From Holothuria scabra (taxonomy: Eukaryota > Echinodermata > Holothuroidea > Aspidochirotida > Holothuriidae): a stretch of 64,000 nucleotides of DNA. The stretch lies in assembly GCA_037179385.1 (NCBI GenBank), contig CM074184.1, forward strand, positions 12,604,001-12,668,000, given 5' to 3'. Of the stretch, positions 59,500 through 64,000 are shown one piece after another. Under the pieces are notes generated by a model, which had not been told where the DNA came from, did not search any database, and worked only from the letters and a program-made list of their open reading frames with translations. The stretch's first letter is position 1, and every line of letters starts with the position of its first letter. A program made the position numbers and the translations under genes.

Positions 59500-62240
59500 G
59501 AAAGAAGTGTGCATAGCATGTATACTATTGTTTGAGACCAAAACAACCCACCCATTCACACCAGAAAAAGCCATTCTTATATCTTCCCTTAGACCCCTTC
59601 TTCATGTTATATTCCAGCAGCCTGAAACATACAACCCTGGCTCCACAGCCTATTCTTGTCTGAGGTCCACCACTTTCAACCTTTCTCCTTCCTCCGTTTC
59701 TCCTATCCATCACTGACTAACTGACTCCACTGTTAATCTCAGTCAATTTCACCTGCTTCACTCTTCATTCAGTTAAAGTGCCATGCTAAGAAACTGCTTC
59801 TGAATTCTACCTGCTGTGCATTACTTCCATTAGAGAGTGCATAAAAATCCTTGCATTATCAACAGCTAACCATTAATTTTAATTCAACTGATTGAGACTT
59901 TACTCACAGATCGCAGGAAATGATAAACAAACCCAAGCAAAAGGTTTACTTAGAAGTTGCATCATACCTTGGTATTGCCTCAACCATTCCTCCAAAGGCC
60001 AGAGGAAACAAATATCATTGACTTAGTCATACAGGAAATAAAAAAACAGAGCTAAATAAACCAAAAGTGAAGACTAATTTTTTACTCAGAGGCCTTCACT
60101 TAAATCAACATTGAAGGGTGGAATAAGACTGGATCTTTCAAAACTATGTAAACACAGACATGGGTAATGCATGAGGTGTAAACTTGAGGCGCAAGACTAG
60201 TAGGAGGATGGAATGCCCCTGGACATACTGGGCCGACACATTTAGGTATTAATGCACAAATCCGGCTAATACGTGATGTAGATATTTGTCAGCCATTTAA
60301 GGGGTCCGTCCTCTCATTTCTTTCATCTACATGAGCCATGAATAGTTGTATTCAATTCAATCCTGAACTTAAGCTCCTTACAGTATTATGGAGTTCTGAG
60401 TTAATTGTTTGTAGCCATTTGTGGTGCTGGTAATCAAAATGATAACTATAAATAAAAGGATGATGGTCACCAGCAATTTCTCACCATTACTTGACTGGTG
60501 AATTTGTTTACCCAAGGGGGTTCTACAGAACTTAACTGTAAGATTCACATGGTGGCTCACATGCTGTATAAACTTTGCAGTGAGGAACAACTGAAGGGTT
60601 TGGTGGAATTGTCCCCCCCCCCCCCCCCCCCAAAAAAAAAAAAAAAAAATTGTAATGCTGAGCCAGTTGAACTTCAGGTGTACAGTATCCCTTTAACTCA
60701 TGAACTAATGAACTAAAATGGATGTGGAAATGAATGAACAATATTGAAGAACTGATATTCTTGAGGAATATTTAAAAGCAAGTTTGTTTCTTTTCTTCAT
60801 AAAGCTAGATGAGATAATTGGCAATTTCTAAAATGAAATCTAATTAAAAACCACTCACAGACTTCTTTCCCTGTAGTGTAGTGGCAACAGAAAGTTCCCT
60901 CATTTCTGCCATTTTGCAATAAATTTACAATCAGGTATTCAGGGCTTAGTACACAAACCAAATAGATACCTGTGTTCTCCTGAACACTGTATAAAAATGA
61001 AAACGTCACAACAATACTGATGTAGGGAACATAGGTCACTTAGCACAGTTAGGAAATATCAGAGCTCTATTAAACAAAAAAGGGAAAACTGCTTTATACC
61101 AGGAAATTGTGCCATGGTGTGCTTCAAGAAAAAACTCCACCATCATAGCTGTAAATTGCTGCAGATATGTATATCAAATATTGGTGTAAATCTCTAAAAC
61201 CAGGGTCACAATTTGTACTCCCCAATTACACTAAATCTTAATAAAAGTTTGGTAAATTAACTTATCAAACTTACGGGTGTTACAATATCCACTTTAATTA
61301 CAGTCACTGAAACCAGACCTAAGGCAGTATATTGGTTGTGTATATGTAATGTTTAAGAGGGAAATGGTCGGTATACATTGACCTCAGCTGCAGTGACTGA
61401 CCTGTTTAACTATATGAGGGTATGTAAATTACAGTAGTGAGGAATCGTTGAGAAAATGAAGACCTTTATTATTTATATGAGATGAAGATCTATGGAAAGA
61501 ATTTTACTTCTCTGCTTCTTTTAAAAAAAAAAACTGTACTTAGATTTATTTTGTGTCAGATTCAAAATTCATGTAGGATGTACACAGACTTTACACATGT
61601 AGGCTGGCCATTTTTCTTTCAAATGTATTGTCCTTCACTCCACGGCAGATCCAAAGTGCCAAATATTTCATATTTTGTATCCCCTTTTTAGAGATGATCT
61701 CATTTTCAGATAGAGAATCCAAATTTTTCTGCTCTGAGCATGCAGTTTCTAGAACACCGAGGAGTTGTTTCCACCCGTCTGAAGGGAAATCGCAAAGCCC
61801 CAAATTTTGTGATGCTACATGCCAACTCACTTCATTAGTAGCAAAGATTGTCTCCTTTTCTGCCATCAGGGAAAAGAAGCCCAATAGACAACAAAAGTAG
61901 CAGTCTACATGTTTACAGTGTATGAAGGAGAGTTCTACACATATATGATCTACTAAACCTATGCAGCAACCCGGCCATGTGTGCATTTGAACTACAGTAA
62001 TTTCAGATCTAATTAAAAGGGAATTCTTGCATGTTTGTCAGCAGCTTGACTTTTATTAGGTCTAGCCAGGACTTGGACCATGACATCTCTACTACTATAG
62101 TTATGATCATCTTGCAAGCTATAGAAAAGGCCAAATGCTGAACTCTGATGTACTGTATTCTAAGAATGAAGTGATATCATAGATAAACACCTCTGTGAAA
62201 CCTATAGACGATGATAACTAGCGCTTGTTTTTAGTGACTG
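59500..62240. other. Stretch with no recognised gene; may hide TTYH 5' exons
   Basis: I looked on the minus strand for TM1 followed by a Cys-rich loop with a phase-1 donor and found no convincing exon. It contains a C-run followed by an A-run at 60611-60648 and only chance ORFs. Confidence 0.4.
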
Positions 62241-62245
62241 TAGGC

Positions 62246-62421
62246 AGCCATTAATGGGGTCCATCCGCCTTTAACCATCTTCATTTATTGTCTATGTGAA
62301 TTTCAAATCCTCATATTCAGTGAACTTGAGAAAATTAAGATACACATCAGTGTACAACCATCTATGGAACAGGTAAGGATGGAAATTTAGAGATTGAAGG
62401 TGATGGACCCCAGTAATGGCT
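62246..62421 (+). mobile_element. Foldback MITE (AGCCATTA-TGGGGTCCATC family), copy 2
   Basis: 176 bp with near-perfect inverted ends AGCCATTAATGGGGTCCATC / GATGGACCCCAGTAATGGCT. Aligns end to end with 9397-9568. Non-coding. Confidence 0.88.
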
Positions 62422-62429
62422 GACTAAAA

Positions 62430-64000
62430 TCAGACCATCACAATCTCTCTGGATTTGTCTATAACTAACACAAATTTACATTTAAAATGCATCCAGCAAA
62501 CATGGCAAGGATTGATACCTTTTGGAAAATAAATCCAGAAGTGTGAATCACCTTCAGAAGTACCTGCCTCATCTTATACAGCCCACAAAAGAAGCCTTCA
62601 AAAGGCAGCTTTAAAGGAAGATAATCTGTGCTATTCAACATAGAGAGCTGTGAAGTCATCAAATGACTTTAGGCTGTTCAATATTAGATATGGTTTTAAA
62701 GGGAACATGCAGTCCTATAAATTGAATACCTTGTCATATACTCATTTAGCAAGTATTTGCTAGATTCAACCACTATTAATGACTCCTTATTGTACTTTCA
62801 ATGCAACATTTTGCAGAAATATAATGAGAAATACTTGCACACAAGTAGTAGATAGCAGTAGCAGTGTTCCCACTAACGAATTGAACGTGGGAGGGAATTC
62901 CCTCTCTAGAAATTTTTTTGGAATGATTTTCACAATCAAGGAAGGAGTTGTCACTTGATAAAGATACTATTGAAATTAAATTTGCGTAATATAATTGTAG
63001 CCTAGTTACGTCCTCAGCTGCAACAAAGTGTGCATGCAGGATTTTCCCGCAAAAGATTTATTTTTGTGTGGGATTGGAAAGACAAAAGCGGGATTCTCGC
63101 AATCCCCCACCTTAGTGCGAGCACTGAGCCATAGGGTGATGAGATTCTTGAAACTTCATGTTCTGCTTTTCCCTTTAAAGACGGTCAGTTCTCACTCCAA
63201 ACTACAATTTTTGCAGTAGTCTACAGAAATTCTCAATTGGCACAGCTTTTTGATTGATGGAAACTTCAAAAAAGGAGAGTACTGTAGCTCATACAAAACA
63301 GCATAAATACATACTAAGAGTGTTTTGACTACACCTTTAGGTCTTGTATACTCACTCTGAAGCAATAAACTGACTTCAGAGTGTCTGAATGAGAAAAAGT
63401 TTGTGAGTTGTGGGAATCGCTGAAGTAAGTAGGTTTAGGGCAATTTGAACCATTTGGAATGAGAGGATTAGGCCTTAAAAAAGTTCATAACAACCTAGTA
63501 CCCGTTTCCATTATTTGTTATCCATTCTTCCTTCAGTCATGCATTTGAATCTTTTTACTTTCACTTTCATTTATTCTGGTGGCAAGCTATGCCACAAATA
63601 CAGTATCATAACAGCTCAAATTAGGAAGGGAGACCTAGCCTATAATAGCCAAATATCAGTTTCATATCGCAACTAACAATAAAAGATAATCTGAGCTTAG
63701 CCTTACAGACTTATCCAGTGAAGTTGGACTAAAGTCTCCCAAGAAACAACCCCTTTGGGAAAGAACTGAAACCTGAAACTTTTGATATTTTATGATATGA
63801 ATCTGAAAAGTGACCATTTTATGGTAAATGTACATACCCAGAGGCATTTAAAGCTTCAAGTTCTGTGTACATAGTCATTGTGTAAATTTTCTATTTTGTG
63901 ATGAAAATGCTGACCTGAGAGTCCAACCACCCCTGAGTATTTCACTGTCACACATAATATGAGGTACAGAACAGAAAGAAGTACAGTAATTTACATGAAG
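62430..64000. other. Stretch with no recognised gene
   Basis: AT-rich with short chance ORFs. A repeat-like GTGTTCCCACTAACG block lies at about 62868. TTYH 5' exons could lie here or beyond the window edge. Confidence 0.4.

Noticed and set aside
59908..59948. A candidate TTYH TM2 exon ending in a perfect GTGAGT donor (TFCLGLFIISCD).
   Set aside because: In the frame needed, its first codon is a TAA stop and no other acceptor is available. The exon at 58474-58560 fits better in phase and sequence.
61591..61986. 131-codon minus-strand ORF with a Cys-rich hydrophobic stretch, considered as TTYH TM1.
   Set aside because: No family motif, no fitting splice donor with phase 1, and an overlapping 90-codon ORF on the other strand; looks like chance.
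63833..63876. A short frame MTMYTELEALNAS ending at a GTATGT donor, considered as the TTYH start exon.
   Set aside because: Too short and not similar enough to any Tweety N-terminus; its phase cannot be tested without the next exon.

Overview
The window is nuclear DNA of an animal, most likely a marine invertebrate. It is AT-rich, has one gene with many small exons and multi-kilobase introns with GT-AG boundaries, carries decayed LINE and SINE copies, and is full of short non-autonomous DNA transposons with G-runs at their ends. Nothing is bacterial: no operons, and most ORFs longer than 60 codons are chance frames. The repeat style (foldback MITEs, tRNA-derived SINEs, TGACCTTTGACC-type dispersed repeats) and the protein sequences suggest an echinoderm or another deuterostome such as a hemichordate or lancelet. 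The phylum is an inference that I cannot confirm.

Left part (1 to about 19.9 kb). Two intronless protein genes lie in repeat-rich DNA. One is on the plus strand (5477-7327, 616 codons, with a good TATA box). The other is on the minus strand (16408-17496, 362 residues). I recognise neither as a named family. Both are low-complexity, Ser/Lys/Arg-rich, probably disordered proteins, and both carry a DCS-x-C-x-x-C motif and a C-terminal CPP..N-[ST]-P-[VL]-P motif, so they may be distant relatives. Around them are a 1.5-kb hAT-type element with 8-bp target duplications, a smaller hAT-like MITE, a TTAA-flanked MITE in the likely 3' UTR of the first gene, and a 65-nt hairpin resembling a microRNA precursor.

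Right part (about 26.3 to 64 kb). This is one minus-strand gene of the Tweety (TTYH) membrane-protein family. I could splice 14 exons in phase from 58560 down to a stop codon at 26336-26338. The exon set covers TM2, the large glycosylated extracellular domain, TM3, TM4, the second extracellular domain with its cysteines, TM5 and the cytoplasmic tail with the DPFLPP motif. The first exons (N-terminus and TM1) were not found and lie either in 58.6-64 kb or beyond the window.

The TTYH introns hold most of the repeats. These include an 11-unit tandem array of about 145-bp units, each centred on a nuclear-receptor DR1-like sequence (with two further dispersed copies), a tRNA-derived SINE family with one copy ending in a 22-bp minisatellite, two LINE reverse-transcriptase remnants, two different TTAA-flanked MITE families, several foldback MITEs, and a nest of transposons inserted into each other at 49.9-51.1 kb. 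The stretch from 19.9 to 26.3 kb has no coding signal and is either a long TTYH 3' UTR or intergenic DNA. No complete transposase, CRISPR array, rRNA or functional tRNA was seen.
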